Made by a program: the position numbers and the translations under genes. From assembly GCA_023525715.1 (NCBI GenBank), contig CM042012.1, positions 38,377,189 to 38,441,188 of the forward strand: a stretch of DNA of 64,000 nt, written 5' to 3'. This document shows positions 23,131 to 37,745 of the stretch, piece after piece (positions within the stretch are counted from its first letter, which is position 1; each line of letters opens with the position of its first letter). The stretch is from Cichorium intybus (Eukaryota; Streptophyta; Magnoliopsida; Asterales; Asteraceae). The notes below the pieces were generated by a model. It made no database searches. It had not been told where the DNA came from and saw nothing but the letters and a program-made list of their open reading frames with translations.

Positions 23131-25689
23131 ATTTCTTCGACTTATGTGAATTGTTGTGATATCAAATGATGTCTAAAATAATATCGAACATGTCATTTTT
23201 TCATTCGAAGATGATATTCTGGTCCTGTTTAACTCCAAAAGGCTCATCGAGACCGGATCGAGTGGGCTTAACAGGGAGACTATCCTCTGCGTGTATATGT
23301 GGGTGGGTGGTGGGTTGGGATTTTTCTGCAAAATGGGACAATTCAAAGTCCTTTCACGGTGAAGGAAGGGAAAGTTTTTGTTTTTTCAGTGTTTGCATTT
23401 CAGTAGTATTCCGCATTTCCACCTGGTGGTGACATTAAATGTGGTTTAGATATTATTTGTGGACTTTTTATGACAGCTTATTAATTTAAAAAGTTTAAAA
23501 TATGTAGGGGAGTATTCGATCTTATAGATTTTTTATTCTATTGTTTTTCATAAGCTTTTTATAGATTTTTCTTTACTTTACTTTTTTTTTATAAGTTTAT
23601 TCCTTACTACAATCGTTGAAAAATCCATGTTAAAAACTTATGAATTTGCAATATATTTGGAAAAAAAAGTCAGATTGAATAAGCTCGCACAAGTTGGCAA
23701 AATTAAGCTAGCTTATCATAATTTAGTGTTTACTAAGATCATTAAAATGGCTTAAAAATAGATTGTAAACTAGTTTACTGATAAGCTAGCTTGAGATAAC
23801 TTATTAATAAGTTAGTTTATAAGTTGAAAGCTAGTTTTTCAGCTACTATGTCAAACAGGACTGACATTTACTTCACAAAAGCTTATTATCATAAACATAC
23901 TACAATGATTAACTTTCTTGAAACCTTGTTTCCTAACAACATTGTTATCTATCGTAGATGTTATATAGATACCTTTTATCTAATTTTTTTTGTTTTTATA
24001 AATATATGTCGTGTGTGTGTAATTTTTTGTTTTTATAAATATACATGGTGTGTGTGTATAAAGATTCAACATTTAGTTTATATTATATAAATTACTATTA
24101 AATAAATATATTTCCATTTAATATATCTAATTAAATAACTTAACTAATAAATAATAATAATATTATTATTATTATATGATATTCATATATAACTTTGGTG
24201 AAAAATAAATAGCTATTAAATATAAGGATCAAAATAAATCTTGCAAATTAAATAAAATCTTGAGTTTAGTAAGTGTTTTGAGGTAGATTGTAGAAAAACA
24301 TCTCATTTTCAATGATAAAAAAGTGTTTTTAAAATTTTTCGAGATAGCAAATAATTTCAAGATAAACTATCATCAGAATGTCATTAATGAAAACTTCCTA
24401 GTTCCTGCTCTGTTTCTTTTGGACAACGTTTTACGTAGACTCTAAGTTGCTTTGAAGGCTGCTCATGGTTGGATCTACTTAGAATTTTCATCTTCTAAGA
24501 CAATCTGGTAAAGCACTCTCTAATTGAGAAAACTTTGTTGGGCATCTATACATTAAATTATGAAATGTGTCATATGAGATGGCGATTTTCTTTGGCTCTA
24601 ATTGGATGGCAAATTACAATTATATACCTATTTTGTATTTCTACTATAGATATATTGAAGACGGAATATAATTTAAGAGATCATAAATGGAAACAACATT
24701 GTTAGGTTACTTAAATCTGTCATTATATATTATTGTTGTTGTTAAATAATTGAATAAAAAACTCTTGCAAAAGGATCAAGAATGTATTAATTTTCATCAA
24801 ATTAAATATATTTCACAAATAAACATAAAATATGATAATCTATAACCTCATGGTTGTTAAGATCTCGATCCTGATGTTAACATCTTACGACATAAACATC
24901 CTACAACTGAAAAACGATCTCGATCACAGTATGATTTATCTAAAGCAATATCTATACTAAGATCTTAGGATCCTAACTAGGATCTTAAGATTTTAACTCG
25001 ATTTGATCACATCGTTTCAGCTTTTATGATATGGTCAAGCCTGAAAAATTCGTCCATTCAACTTGAAACCGAGTATCGTATGTCGAACGAATTTTCACAA
25101 AGCATTATCACTTCTTCTTTTCTTATTAAACTAGGTAGAGCATCGTGACACTCATGATATTCCCTTTAAGAGTAACTTTGTTTGACTCAAATATATTTTT
25201 TAAAGGGATACTTTTTATTGTTGTTTATTTATTTCTTTAATAAACATTAGGCTTATAAATAATGAATAAAAGCTAAACCATACATTATAATGAAACACTA
25301 ATTGTTTAATATGGCAAAAACATCACAATCGACAACACGATGAGCAATAGAGTAACGCAAGGGTCTATATGAACCATCGTACAATCCATATGAATCGTCG
25401 TGCAAACCTATGTGGATTATTGTGCCTCCCTTTCACCTCTATTTGTCCACCAATCTGTCTAAAATCTAATTGATGAGGAATAATGTAAATGCATTGTTGA
25501 AGGGCTTCACCTCAAGAAGCAAGAGTTCCTCTAATAGTTGCAGAACAATCCACGTTGCCTAGTTGGTCTACAACTCAATCCCTCCAAACTCCCGATTCAC
25601 CTTTAGAATGAAAGTTGCTATGAAGCCCCTACTACTTACTTTGTTTGATTCAAAAGGCGAACGGATTCACAAAAAGCTATGCATTAGGA
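23131..25689. other. MADS 3' flank and AT-rich intergenic DNA
   Basis: 23131-23450 is the probable 3' UTR and flank. Around 23690-23870 lies a repeat with GATAAGCTAGCTTGAG and TTATAAGTTGAAAGCTAG, related in wording to a stretch at 27830-27930 and probably a degenerate hAT-type MITE family. 24850-25010 carries repeated GATCTTA/TAAGATC words. No exon or RNA gene is seen. Confidence 0.4.
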
Positions 25690-25945
25690 ACATTTTACAC
25701 TTATTAAAAACTGGAATTTGACTATTGTTCCAAATCTCGTAGGCGTCATTGTGGTGCGTTCTATGTGGTTTTTCAAACATAAGTTTCATGTTGATAGATC
25801 CCTCAACCACTACAAAGTGCAACTCGTGGGTAATGTTATAAGCCAATCACAAGGATCTATTGTGACGAGACTTTCAGTCTGATTGTCAAACTGGATACTA
25901 TATGCATGATTCTTACCCTAGTGTATAACACTCGCATCTCATGGT
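25690..25945 (+). pseudogene. Degenerate copia reverse transcriptase fragment
   Basis: Conceptual translation gives VRSMWFFKHKFHVDRSLNHY followed by KVQLVGNVISQSQG, aligning with the start of copia RT (W-x-FK-x-K ... RYKARLVANG). A stop precedes it and frameshifts follow. No LTRs are recognised nearby, so this is an old relic. Confidence 0.7.
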
Positions 25946-25988
25946 AAATTAGATATACGTGTATATAATTACATTATTAATTTAATTA

Positions 25989-25990
<2 letters not shown>

Positions 25991-26073
<83 letters not shown>
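25991..26073. repeat. (AT)n microsatellite, about 83 bp
   Basis: Perfect AT tract shortly after the copia RT relic. Confidence 0.97.
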
Positions 26074-26076
<3 letters not shown>

Positions 26077-27956
26077 GTTTAATTATGGTGTTTATAGATA
26101 TTAAGGATTTGAATTAAAAAATTTCAATTAAAAAGTGGTTTATACATTGCAAAATGTTGAAATGGGGTGTTAAGTGCAAAATATGAAAATTAATATAATT
26201 AAAACCCAATTATATTACAAAAGTGGAAAGGTTAAGATAATTGGGAATAAAGTGCAAATCTGAAAAAACACCATTAAGTTGATCAAAAATGGGATTTAAG
26301 TGTGCATTAAAAGAGAGAATATAGTTCAGGGATTGATTTGAAAAAAGCACACAATTCTGTTAATCATACATGAACTAATGAATCAGGAAGTTGTTCTTGA
26401 AATCGATATGTGTGGGTAAACCCCGATGACTATCCTAATCCAACTAGAACACCAACACCGACCTAGAGACTTTACAGATACCGGATCATAGGGCAATTCT
26501 CGTCACAAATCAAACGCAGCCGCAAAAGAAAAGACAACGAGAAAGAGAGTGATCAAGAGAAAGTTCCTCTTAGCGAGAGGTTTCAGGGCTGGATACAGTG
26601 CTTAATCAGGTAGGTTATCTTCTCCGTGTTGCTATGTCCCTGCTTTTTTTCTTTCCTATCGTGACCTTTAATTCAATGCAAGACGCAAAGACTTAAGTTA
26701 TTCCAAGAGTGATCCATATTGTAATCTTTGTGTCCAACTTAGAACCTCACCCAAGAACTCCACGATTACCACCCCCCCCCCCCCCCCCCTTTCAAGTGAT
26801 ATTTTAAAGTTGTTAAAGTGAAAATTGTTTTATATAGCATGCTACCCGTTTAGAACTGTTTTATTTATTTATTTATTTATTTTGCATGCGATGTGTTAAA
26901 GGTGTTTTTAGTAAAAAGATGTTTTATATAAAGTGTTAAGGAGTAAAGGGGTAAAAGGTAAGTGTTGAATTATAGGAGGTCCAAACCATAAGGGTGTTAT
27001 AGGTGTTGATGACGTTAAATACGTTAAAAGTGTTAATGACTTTAACTACGTTAAAGTAGTAAGTACATTCGCCAATGACGAGTCTACCCGGTACCAACAG
27101 GTGTCCATGGACACCCCCTTTGGAATAGGAATTTGTTTAGAGACTATATTATACTTTTTAAAAGGACACCCTTTGTAGATATGCTTTAGACCCAAAATTA
27201 CGTAGAAACCAAACCAATCCATCAAAGTAGATATTTTCAATAGATATAATAAATATATTTTGAATTTGTATTTTAATTCTTTGTGAAATACTAACCGATA
27301 AAACTAACTGGAAATCTAGTTGAGCTGAAAAACTAGCTGATAATAAATGAAGTTTGATAAAAACTAACCGATAAAACTAACTAGAAATCATAAAATGACA
27401 TGCACAAATAATACAATAAATTAAATTAAAATAATACTAAATAAAATATTACAAATTTTAAAATAAATTTCTTACATCCCATATCATTTTCGCAATATTA
27501 TCACGAAGTTCTCGGATCTCGTGACGTGACTCTCAAATGTTCGCATGATTAGATATTGTCATATTGAATGGTTGTTTTGTTCTTCTGAAAATATGTAATC
27601 AAAATGTTGTTCAACGATGTTGAAAATCAATCTGTCGAGTCATTCCTTCGAATATAGTTATGAAGGGTAAAGGAAGCATAGATATATGTCAATTTGGGAT
27701 AAAGAAATCATAGATAATATTTGGGATAAAGAAAGCGTTGATAATTTTGGATAAAAGAAGCATATCCCCTGTAAGGGTAAAATTTGAACATTTTGAAACC
27801 GCTACTCAAAGCGTTAGTATTAGTAGCGTTTAAAAAAGCTAGCTTGTTAGCTAGCTTATAAGTTAGTTTTTGGATTCTCAAACATGTCAAACTAAAAAAG
27901 CTTGAAAATACGTTAGTTTATACGCTAGCTGTGGTGCACCAACCACAGCCTTATTT
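26074..27956. other. Intergenic; poly-C tract, otherwise nothing recognised
   Basis: Contains a homopolymer of 18 C at 26772-26789, a TTTA microrepeat near 26862-26882 and a stretch at 27060-27240 that resembles dispersed retroelement relics. No intact gene. Confidence 0.4.
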
Positions 27957-28111
27957 TTGGAACAAGCCGCCGCCGCCATTGAACTTGGTCCCTATTCGGC
28001 TTCTTCTCCAATCTTTACTCATCGATCTCCCACGTTGTCATCGGTTCTTCCCCTGAAACAACAAAAGTCGTCGGTACTAATCCTCTCTCGGTCCTTTGCT
28101 TCGCCGATGTC
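27957..28111 (+). pseudogene. Exon-like ORF split by the Tekay insertion (left part)
   Basis: A CpG-rich open stretch reads AAAIELGPYSASSPIFTHRS and continues through LPLKQQKSSVLILSRSFASP to the target site ATGTC. If the gypsy element is ignored, the frame continues at 36654 through [18 protein letters not shown] to a CAT-AG/GTGAGT splice-donor consensus at 36703-36710. It could be a first exon (Ser-rich, transit-peptide-like) of a disrupted host gene. No ATG is seen before it and the product is not recognised. Confidence 0.35.
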
Positions 28112-29312
28112 TGTGACGCTCCATTCCTACGGGTACCATCTCATTACTATTGACTTGTATAAGATGAGAAATATGACTTTTATTTCCTTTCAACATAATA
28201 AGATTACAAAAGTAGAGACATGAAAAGATAAACTATTCTAAGAAATATAACATATCCTTAGAAACTTCTTATTTGGAAAGTAACTACTTCGTGAGGTCCT
28301 TATAGCTTTTCTCCTGAGATACATACATGAATATATAAGCTTTAAGCTTAGTGAGTAGTTATGGTTTTAACTTTACCATAAACAACTATTTAGAATACAA
28401 AAATAGCAAATTTAGAATTTCATGCTTTGAAACCTTTTCTTTTTCTTTGAGATCTCATAATTACATGTAAGTAGGCCAAACTACCAAGAGGTTAGCTAAC
28501 CTTGGGATCCAAATAAGGCTGTCCCCAAAAAGGTACGTTTGCAAGACGTCCATTCATTTATACCCCGTATGTGGGTATTTAAAATAGCCATACTTAACAT
28601 GTATAAAACACTCATGCTACTTTATAAGAATACATGTATTTGAAATAAACTAAAAAGCTTTATTTGCATAAAACACACATATATATAGCATGTATGTAAC
28701 TCATCAAATCACATAAACATACTCACCTTGCTTAAGCTTGCTCCAAACTTCTTGATCAAGATGTTACTAAACCTTTAGAATATTTTCTAACTTTTTTTGG
28801 AGTTAAGATTAATGTTAACATAGCTTGCTATTTATAGGTGAATTTCATGCATTGCTTTACTTGTCTTCTAGGCTTAGAAAGTTGTACTCTCATAAGAAAG
28901 TGACAACACATGTACTTGTTCCTCCCAATCCCCTTACAATCTTCCACCTCATGAAGATAGCTCTTATTGGTCACATTATAGCTTGTACTTGCTTCTTTAA
29001 AATCTTACAACTCATAGATATAGCTCTCATTGGTCACATAGTAGCTTGTACTTGTTTATTCTTATCTTTTTAGAATTTTACACATCAACCCCTAGCCTTT
29101 ATTGGTCATTGTATAGCCTAACTAAAATATAGACAGATTACATGTCTAGTTATAGAGTCTAGTTATAGCTTTACTTGGGGACTAAGTTTGTAAGGGTATG
29201 CTTAGGTGACTTGTCCTAGTGCTATAGAACTTGCAAGCACCTTAATAAGCATGATGTAAGCATTGGTAAGCAACTTGTGTGTTTGCTAAATGTGTATGTG
29301 TGTGTGTGTGTG

Positions 29313-29399
<87 letters not shown>

Positions 29400-29453
29400 T
29401 AAAAAAATAGTACATGTTGTACTTTTCCTGTTTCTGAAAACAGGGTTGTTACA
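28112..29453 (-). repeat. 3' LTR of the Tekay-like element (1342 bp)
   Basis: Plus-strand edges TGTGACGCTCC and GGGTTGTTACA. Contains (GT)n then (TA)n at 29294-29398. It retains the block 29007-29212 that is absent from the other LTR. Confidence 0.93.
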
Positions 29454-29490
29454 ACTCCCTCACCCTTATAAGAATTTCGTTCTCGAAATT

Positions 29491-32400
29491 TCACTCGAAA
29501 AGATGTGGGTATTTATTGCGTATCTCTGACTCGACTTCCCATGTTGATTTTAATCCATGGGAATTATCCCAATAGACTAATACCAAGGATACCTCCTTGT
29601 TTCGAAGTTATCTTACCTTATGCTCCGCGACGGCTATCAGTGTTTCTACAAAGTTAAGTTTGTCATCAACCGTGACATCCTCAACTGGAATTACAATGTC
29701 TTCTTCAAAAAGGCATTTCTTTAAGTTGGATACATGAAAAGTGTTGTGTATCCCTTTCAGTTCTTCCGGTAGTTCAAGTTGATACGCCACTGCTCCTATC
29801 TTTTCAGTTATCTTGTATGGTCCGATGTATCGTGGTCGTAGCTTGCCCTTTTTACCAAAACGTAGGTCCCCTTTCCATGGTGATACTTTCAATAATACTT
29901 TTTCACCAACTTGAAATTCAATAGGCTTTCTTCTTTTGTCGGCATAGCTTTTCTGCCTATCTTGTGCCACTTTAAGTCTCTCTCTTATTTGAGTTAGCTT
30001 GTCAGCGGTTTGTTGGATGATTTCAGGTCCAATCAACTGTTTCTCACCCACCTCCATCCAACAGACAGGTGTTCTGCATTTTCTTCCATATAGAGTTTCA
30101 TACGGTGCTGCTTTAATGCTGCTATGGTAACTGTTGTTATAAGAGAACTCAATGAGGGGTAGATGGCTATCCCAATGCCCTGTTAAGTCGATTGCACATG
30201 CTGTTAACATATCTTCCAATGTTTGAATTGTAGGTTCACTCTAACCATCAATTTGGGGATGATATGTTGTACTCATCCTAATTTGTGAACCTAAATGCTT
30301 TTGGAAACTTTCCCAAAAGTTTGATGTAAAATGACGATCTCGATCTGATACAATCGAGATTGGCACCCCATGCCTTGAAACAATTTCATCGATGCAAATT
30401 TTGGCCAGTGATTCCAATGTCTGGGTTTCCTTAATTGGCAGGAAGTGTGCTGTTTTGGTCAATTGATCCACAATAACCCATATAGTATCCAAACCCTTTT
30501 GCGTTTTTGGCAATCTTGTTACAAAATCCATAGTGATATGTTCCCATTTCCAAACAGGAATATCTAATGGCTGCAATTCTCCATAAGGTCTTTGGTGTTC
30601 AATCTTGACCTTCAGACATGTGAGACACTTCTTAACATCATCGGCTATTGACTTCTTCATTCCTGGCCACCAATACAAAGATTTCAAGTCTTTATACATT
30701 TTATTACTTCCAGGATGAACAAAGTACTTGGATTTGTGTTCTTCGTCTAGAATTACATCCCTACCATTTCCGACTTTGGGAATCCAAATTCTTCCTTGAA
30801 AACTTTTGTTACCTTGACTATTAGTCTCTAGTAGCTTGACTTGACCGAATATTCGTTCTTCCTTCTGATTGTCTTGCTTTAACGCTTCTTGTTGTGATTC
30901 ACGAACTCATTCATGCAATTCATTTGTAGCCAACAAACTTAATACCTTAATATGAGTAGGATGAAGTGGTCCTTTTCGACTCAAGGCGTCAGCTACAACG
31001 TTGGTTTTCCCTAGATGGTATTTGATTTGACATTCATAGTCTTTTAACAATTCCATCCAACGCCTTTGCCTCATATTTAATTCTTTTTGGTTGAATAAAT
31101 ACTTGAGGCTTTTATGATCTGTATACAGTACACACTTCGTACCATATAAATAATGTCTTCATATCTTCAAAGCAAAGACTACCGCAGCTAACTTTAAATC
31201 ATGTGTTGGATACTTTTTCTCATGTTCTTTTAATTGGCGAGATGAGAAAGCAATAACATTCCCCTTTTGCATGAGCACACATCCCAAGCCTTGCTTGGAT
31301 GCATCACTGTATACTACAAAGTCTTCGCTTCCTTTTGGCAAACTTAAAATTGGTGCACTACTTAACTTACTTTTCAAAGTCTGAAAGGCAGTTTCTTGTG
31401 CAGCTCCCCAATTAAAGTTACATGCCTTCTTTGTTAATGTTGTTAGCGGAGTTGCTATCTTGGAGAAGTCTTGAATAAACCTTCGATAGTATCCTACTAA
31501 CCCGAGGAAACTTCGTATCTCTGTTGCTGAACACGGAGCTTTCCACTTTGTAATGCATTCAGTTTTACTTGGATCCACCATAATGCCTTTTTCATTTATA
31601 ACATGTCCTAAAAATTGGACTTCTCGGATCCAAAATTCACACTTTGAGAATTTTACGTAAAGCTTCTCTTGCTTTAGCAGTTCCAGAGTTATCCTTAAGT
31701 GTTTTTTGTGCTCGTCTTTGCTTTTGGAGTAAATGAGAATGCCATCAATGAATACAATGATGAATTTATCTAAGTAAGGCTTACATACCCGATTCATGAG
31801 ATCCATGAAAATAGCTGGTGCATTTGTCAAACCAAAAGGCATGACTAAAAACTTGTAATGGCCATACCTTGTTTGGAATGCTGTTTTTGGGATGTCTTCC
31901 TTTCGTATCCTTAATTGATGGTATCCTGATCTTAAGTCGATTTTTGAGAAATAACTTGCTCCTTGCAATTGATCAAATAAATTATCTATCCAGGGTAAGG
32001 GATATCGATTTTTGATTGTGACTTTATTTAATTCTCGATAGTCGATACACATTCTCATGGTTCCATCCTTCTTTTTAACAAACAATATCGGTGCTCCCCA
32101 TGGCGACGAGCTTGGGCGAATGAACCCTTTGTCAAGCAGTTCTTGTAACTGGTTCATAAGATCTTGCATTTCAGAAGGTGCAAGCCTATATGGTGCTTGT
32201 GCTATAGGTACTGAGCCGGGTACCAAGTCGATACGAAATTCAACTTGTCTATCAGGTGGTAATCCATGTAGATCATCGGGAAAAACTTTTGGATATTCAC
32301 TTACCACAGGTACCCCTTCTATTGGCTTATTTTCTTTTTTAGCATCTATTACATATGCTAAGTAAGTTTCACATCCTTTGTGTATGCACTTTCTTGCCTT

Positions 32401-33964
32401 CAAGATTGAAATAAGATTGACATGGTTCTTCCTGTGACTACTATAAACAATTATTTCGTTGTCGTTCTTATCTTCAATCTTAACCATCTTCTTATGACAT
32501 ATTATATGAGCTTGATTTTTAGACATCTAGTCCATACCTATTATGACATCAAACTCCCTAATAAATATTGGTAGAAGTCTAATGGCAAAGTGATGTCCAC
32601 TTATTTCTATCGAGCAGTTTTCGTAAACTTCACCTACTTCCATTATTCTTCCATCTGCAACTTCTACCTCAATTCTCCTAGTTAGCTTCTTAGGATCACA
32701 ATTCAATTGCATACAGAATTTTGTTGACACTATCGATTTATTTGAACGTGAATCAAATAATACTCTCGCAGGTTTTTCATTAATTAGGAAAATACCTGTC
32801 ACTACGTCTGGTATTTCCTTTGTCTCTTCAGTAGAAAGGTGGTATATCCTTCCTTTGGCTTTTCTAGCTTCTGGTTCATTCATGCTAGTGTTTACTCTTG
32901 CTTTTATTGGCTGAACATTTTTAGGTAGTGGGCATTTGTTTGCGAGATGTTCAGTTGAACCGCAATTATAACAAGCTTTCTTCCAAGGGCAGTTATTCAT
33001 CATATGGCCAGGCTGACCACACTTGTAGCACATATTTTTGCCCATCATACACTCTCCTGTATGTTTCTTATTACATTTGGGACAAGTTGGTTTGTCAAGT
33101 ATTATCACAGCTTCTTTTCTTGATTTCTTGGATGTTCGACCAGAATTCTTCCCTTCAAACCTCCTCTTCTCATTTGGCTGATAATCGTTTGGCACATAAC
33201 TATCTTTCTCAGCCAGGATTGTTAATTCCATAACTTCTTGGAATGTCGTTGAGACATATTGACAAACCTTCGTAAATCTTTCCTTAAACCAATGAGGAAA
33301 CGCTTTACCTTGCTAGCTTATGTTGTTATCATGTCGGTTGCAAATCGAGATTTCTCTAGAAAGGTTTCTGCATATTCTTCTACCGTCTTGTTGCCTTGTT
33401 CCAGCTTCATGAATTACTCCGCCATCATATTTAATCGAGTGTCTGGGCAAAATCTGTTATTAACCAGACCCTTGAATTCTTCCCATGGCATTGCTGTTGC
33501 TTCTGTGATTCCACGGCTAGTTTGAATGGTTTTCCACTAATGGCGGGCATCAATTTCAGATTAGTTGAAGCATACCTTACTCATTCATTGAAGGTACACT
33601 GACATGTTTGAAAACAGCTTTCCATGTCATCAAGCCAATTCATAGCAGCGATGGGTCCTCCTTTCCCGTCAAACTCTGAAGGACTTGTAGTTGTGAATGC
33701 TTTGTAGTCACATCCAGGAGTACGACCGTTATCATGCTCAGGTCTTGCATGATTTTCTTCAGGAGCTCCATGCGATGAGCTATGATTCATAGCTAATTGA
33801 ACTTGAGCTATTATAGCCGGTAGACTTTCTTGTAGGCTTCGAGAAATTTCTGTGGCTATATCAACTCCTCCAGTAGAGTTGTTTGGATTAGTTGTAGGTC
33901 CATTTCCTTGTTTTGATGACCTCGTATTCCTTGGGTTGTTTTTAGTCTTTCCTCGAGTATTCAT
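29491..33964 (-). pseudogene. gag-pol of the Tekay-like element, decayed
   Basis: Gag starts MNTRGKTKNNPRNTRSSKQG at 33964; 33232-33580 is shifted. Two zinc knuckles follow, CYKCGQPGHMMNNC and CYNCGSTEHLANKC (near 33000). The aspartic protease motif reads VLFDSRSNKS, with Arg where the DSG glycine should be. RT (32300-31700) has YRELNKVTIKNRYPLP and MPFGLTNAP, but the catalytic box reads FIDGILIYS instead of FIDDILIYS. RNase H has YSDASKQGLGCVL; a stop lies near 31157. The integrase HHCC and core follow (YWWPGMKKSI, WVIVDQLTKTAHF, ISIVSDRDRHF, stop at 30241), then GPY/F (RPRYIGPYKI). After a TAA at 29608 a chromodomain-like tail VYWDNSHGLKSTWE ends at 29491. Several catalytic losses make the element inactive. 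Confidence 0.93.
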
Positions 33965-34110
33965 TCTACATTAATGACACTAATATTATGAAAATAGAAA
34001 TGACTATTAGTATTCATTCTACACTAACGACACTAGCGAGCATCTAATATGTCTCTATATCATCGAGAACTTTGAGGGATCAGAATATCTTCAGTACTGA
34101 GTCGGCATAT

Positions 34111-34470
34111 TCATATTCGTTTAATCCAGAATATAGCATTCTTTGCTATGTCATTGGTTTTACTTTTCCAGAAGCATGGTCGGTCTTTGATCTTGGTTGG
34201 AATAGACCACTTTGCGATTTGCAAGTCTCTTTCATAGTCTCTGCATCTACACCCGAGTTCCCAATTGTGAGCATCTAGGACTTCAGCTTGTTCTTGTACC
34301 CTCTCATATTCTTCTCGATCTATCATCCCAAAATTCATGTTTCCATCTTCATTCCAGTTATCTCCTCCTATAACGACTTGTTCAACAATTTCGTCATTTT
34401 CATAAATATATGAATATTCGATTTGATCTTCTTGAATTTGATCGTCGTCTCACAAGTCGTTTTCGGCCAT
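34111..34470 (-). pseudogene. Small acidic ORF in the Tekay leader
   Basis: Starts MAENDL, has a TGA at codon 7, then continues DDDQIQEDQIEYSYIYENDE and later DREEYERVQEQAEVLDAHNW to a stop at 34111. It lies between primer-binding site and gag on the element's sense strand. It is acidic and helix-prone; I do not recognise a family. It may be leftover regulatory-leader coding potential or a captured fragment. Confidence 0.4.
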
Positions 34471-34508
34471 CTATTAAAATATTTAATTGATCAATAATAA
34501 AATAAGAT

Positions 34509-34769
<261 letters not shown>

Positions 34770-34784
34770 TCTATATTGCTTCGT

Positions 34785-35334
34785 TTAGAGGGGTGGAAGT
34801 TGGAGCGAGTAATCGAGCATGTGGTGGAGATGATCAAGCCCGTTTTGCATTTGGATCATTTGCCTTCGGTTTTCATCTAGAAGTGGGGTTTGTCCTTCTA
34901 GTTTTGTTCTTGCTTCAATTAGCTCTTGATCCAAGGACATGTTGTAGTATTTATACTCATAGGCTTCTTTTTGAGCGAGGTACATTGATAGTTAGCCTCG
35001 GTTATCATGTTTAGTAGCTCGCTTACGTAAGCCCGGTTTTGCTCTATAGAGGTAGGGTAATTTTCTCCCACTTGAGATTCAACATCGGGTGGCGGAGGAT
35101 GTGTCACACGGGGTGGAGGCACAACCTCTTCTTTTTGCAAATCTCTTTCGGCCCATGGATGATCGATAATGAAGTTGTTGTTGGCGTTCGAAACTTCATC
35201 ATCCGAGATATTAATAAAGGATTTGAAGTAAGGGTCATATTGGTTAATTGGTACCGGAATTCAAGTAAGTGGCTGTTCAGATTTGGTTCTCCACCTCCAT
35301 AGCTTGAAGGACCTTCCCCAAACTTTCTAATCAT
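34785..35334 (-). pseudogene. Second leader ORF of the Tekay element, frameshifted
   Basis: Three overlapping sense-strand pieces read MIRKFGEGPSSYGGGEPN, KEEVVPPPRVTHPPPPDVES and DQELIEARTKLEGQTPLLDE. Joined they would make one protein of roughly 170-180 residues with a proline-rich N-terminal part and a helical C-terminal part. Together with 34111-34470 this gives about 1.4 kb of coding-like leader upstream of gag. Family not recognised. Confidence 0.4.
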
Positions 35335-35465
35335 CTAAACCATGGAAGTGTAAAAAAATATACTATATAAAAATATATATTTTTTTAAATCAAGGCTTTC
35401 TAACCTAATCTTTTTAGTTTAAGTCTAAGTAATTCTAATCAAACTTAGTTCACTTAAACTAGTGG

Positions 35466-35476
35466 CTCTGATGCCA
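35466..35476 (-). other. Primer-binding site of the Tekay-like element
   Basis: Minus strand TGGCATCAGAG lies two bases inside the 5' LTR edge; complementary to initiator tRNA-Met except for one base. Confidence 0.85.
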
Positions 35477-35478
35477 AT

Positions 35479-36648
<1,170 letters not shown>

Positions 36649-37745
36649 ATGTCCTTCATAACTTCATTCCTATGTTCCTTCACTCTTCTCTCTTTTCTCC
36701 ATAGGTGAGTATCATTCCTCTCTATATACCTGAGTATCATTCCTCTCTCTATACCTGAGTAATTATAAACAAGAGTAATTGTATTGTTTCCTACCTTTTG
36801 TTCCTACTCACATTCCTACTCATGTTAAATTATGACATGTGTCATATTTAATAAAAATAATAATATTTAGATATACATGTTATAATATTATATGAGTAGG
36901 AATATGTGTAGGAATAAAATGTAAGAACAAATATAATTTTTCTATAAACAAAGACAAATAATAGTGATGCGTAATTGAAAAGTGAGTACTAAAAGACCCA
37001 AAGTGATACTAGAGTCTAAAAAGTGGAAATTTTACTGTGGATTTTTTTTGTTTCAAAAATTGATTTCCAAAAAAGACCTAGGTAAATACATTACAATCAT
37101 TTTGATAGTTATGTATTAAATACGTTAAAATAATTTTGATTGTCGTGTTATCTACTTTTGCTTTGATTGTATTTATTTTTCTTGACACGACTTTCTTGTT
37201 AATTCATTTAGTTTAGACTTGTGCTGATTGTTATTTATTTCAGGCATAACGTTAGAGGTTTTTTATATTAATTATGCTTTGATAGTATTTATTTTTCTTT
37301 GACATAAACTTTCTTGTTAATTCATTTAGTTTCGACTTGTGTTGATTGTTAGTTATTTCAGACATAACGTTAGAGTTTTTTTTATATTCATTACAAACAA
37401 TTGTACATTGCATTTTTGGTATTAAAATCAAATGATACCTTTCTTAGATTGTATTATTGACGGCTCAATTCAATAACCAAAATTTTTCAACACCCGGTTA
37501 TTTTATCACCATAGTTAACTTAGACATACGTGAGTTTGAATCCTGAATTTGACCACCGACATACGCCACGAATATAGGCAATATGATTAATTTATGTATT
37601 ATTCATAATGGCAGAGTATGATTTTTACACATAATAGCTGGTTATATTTTTAACCAACAATAACGATATGTATAAATATGTTTTATTTATTAGCTGTAAT
37701 AACAACATACCTATAACTTTTACCATATTAAATAATTTTACTGTG
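36649..37745. other. Host flank and AT-rich spacer before the F-box gene
   Basis: 36654-36702 is the right half of the exon-like ORF. 36711-36760 has a short CTCTCTATA(TA)CCTGAG duplication. 37159-37275 and 37276-37375 are an imperfect tandem pair (about 117-bp period, start TGCTTTGAT). The spacer next to the F-box stop should contain its 3' UTR. Confidence 0.5.

Noticed and set aside
24421..24500. Possible coding stretch near 24.45 kb
   Set aside because: Short, no consistent frame, no motif.
27046..27240. 64-codon minus-strand frame (KGVSMDTCWYRVDSSLANV)
   Set aside because: Wording looks like a dispersed repeat relic, and no start context or neighbouring domain supports a gene.
29290..29529. 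Open frame of alternating Tyr-Ile across the GT/TA repeats (and the like at 36440-36740 and 52362-52547)
   Set aside because: It is translation of a dinucleotide microsatellite inside LTRs or repeats; no coding evidence.
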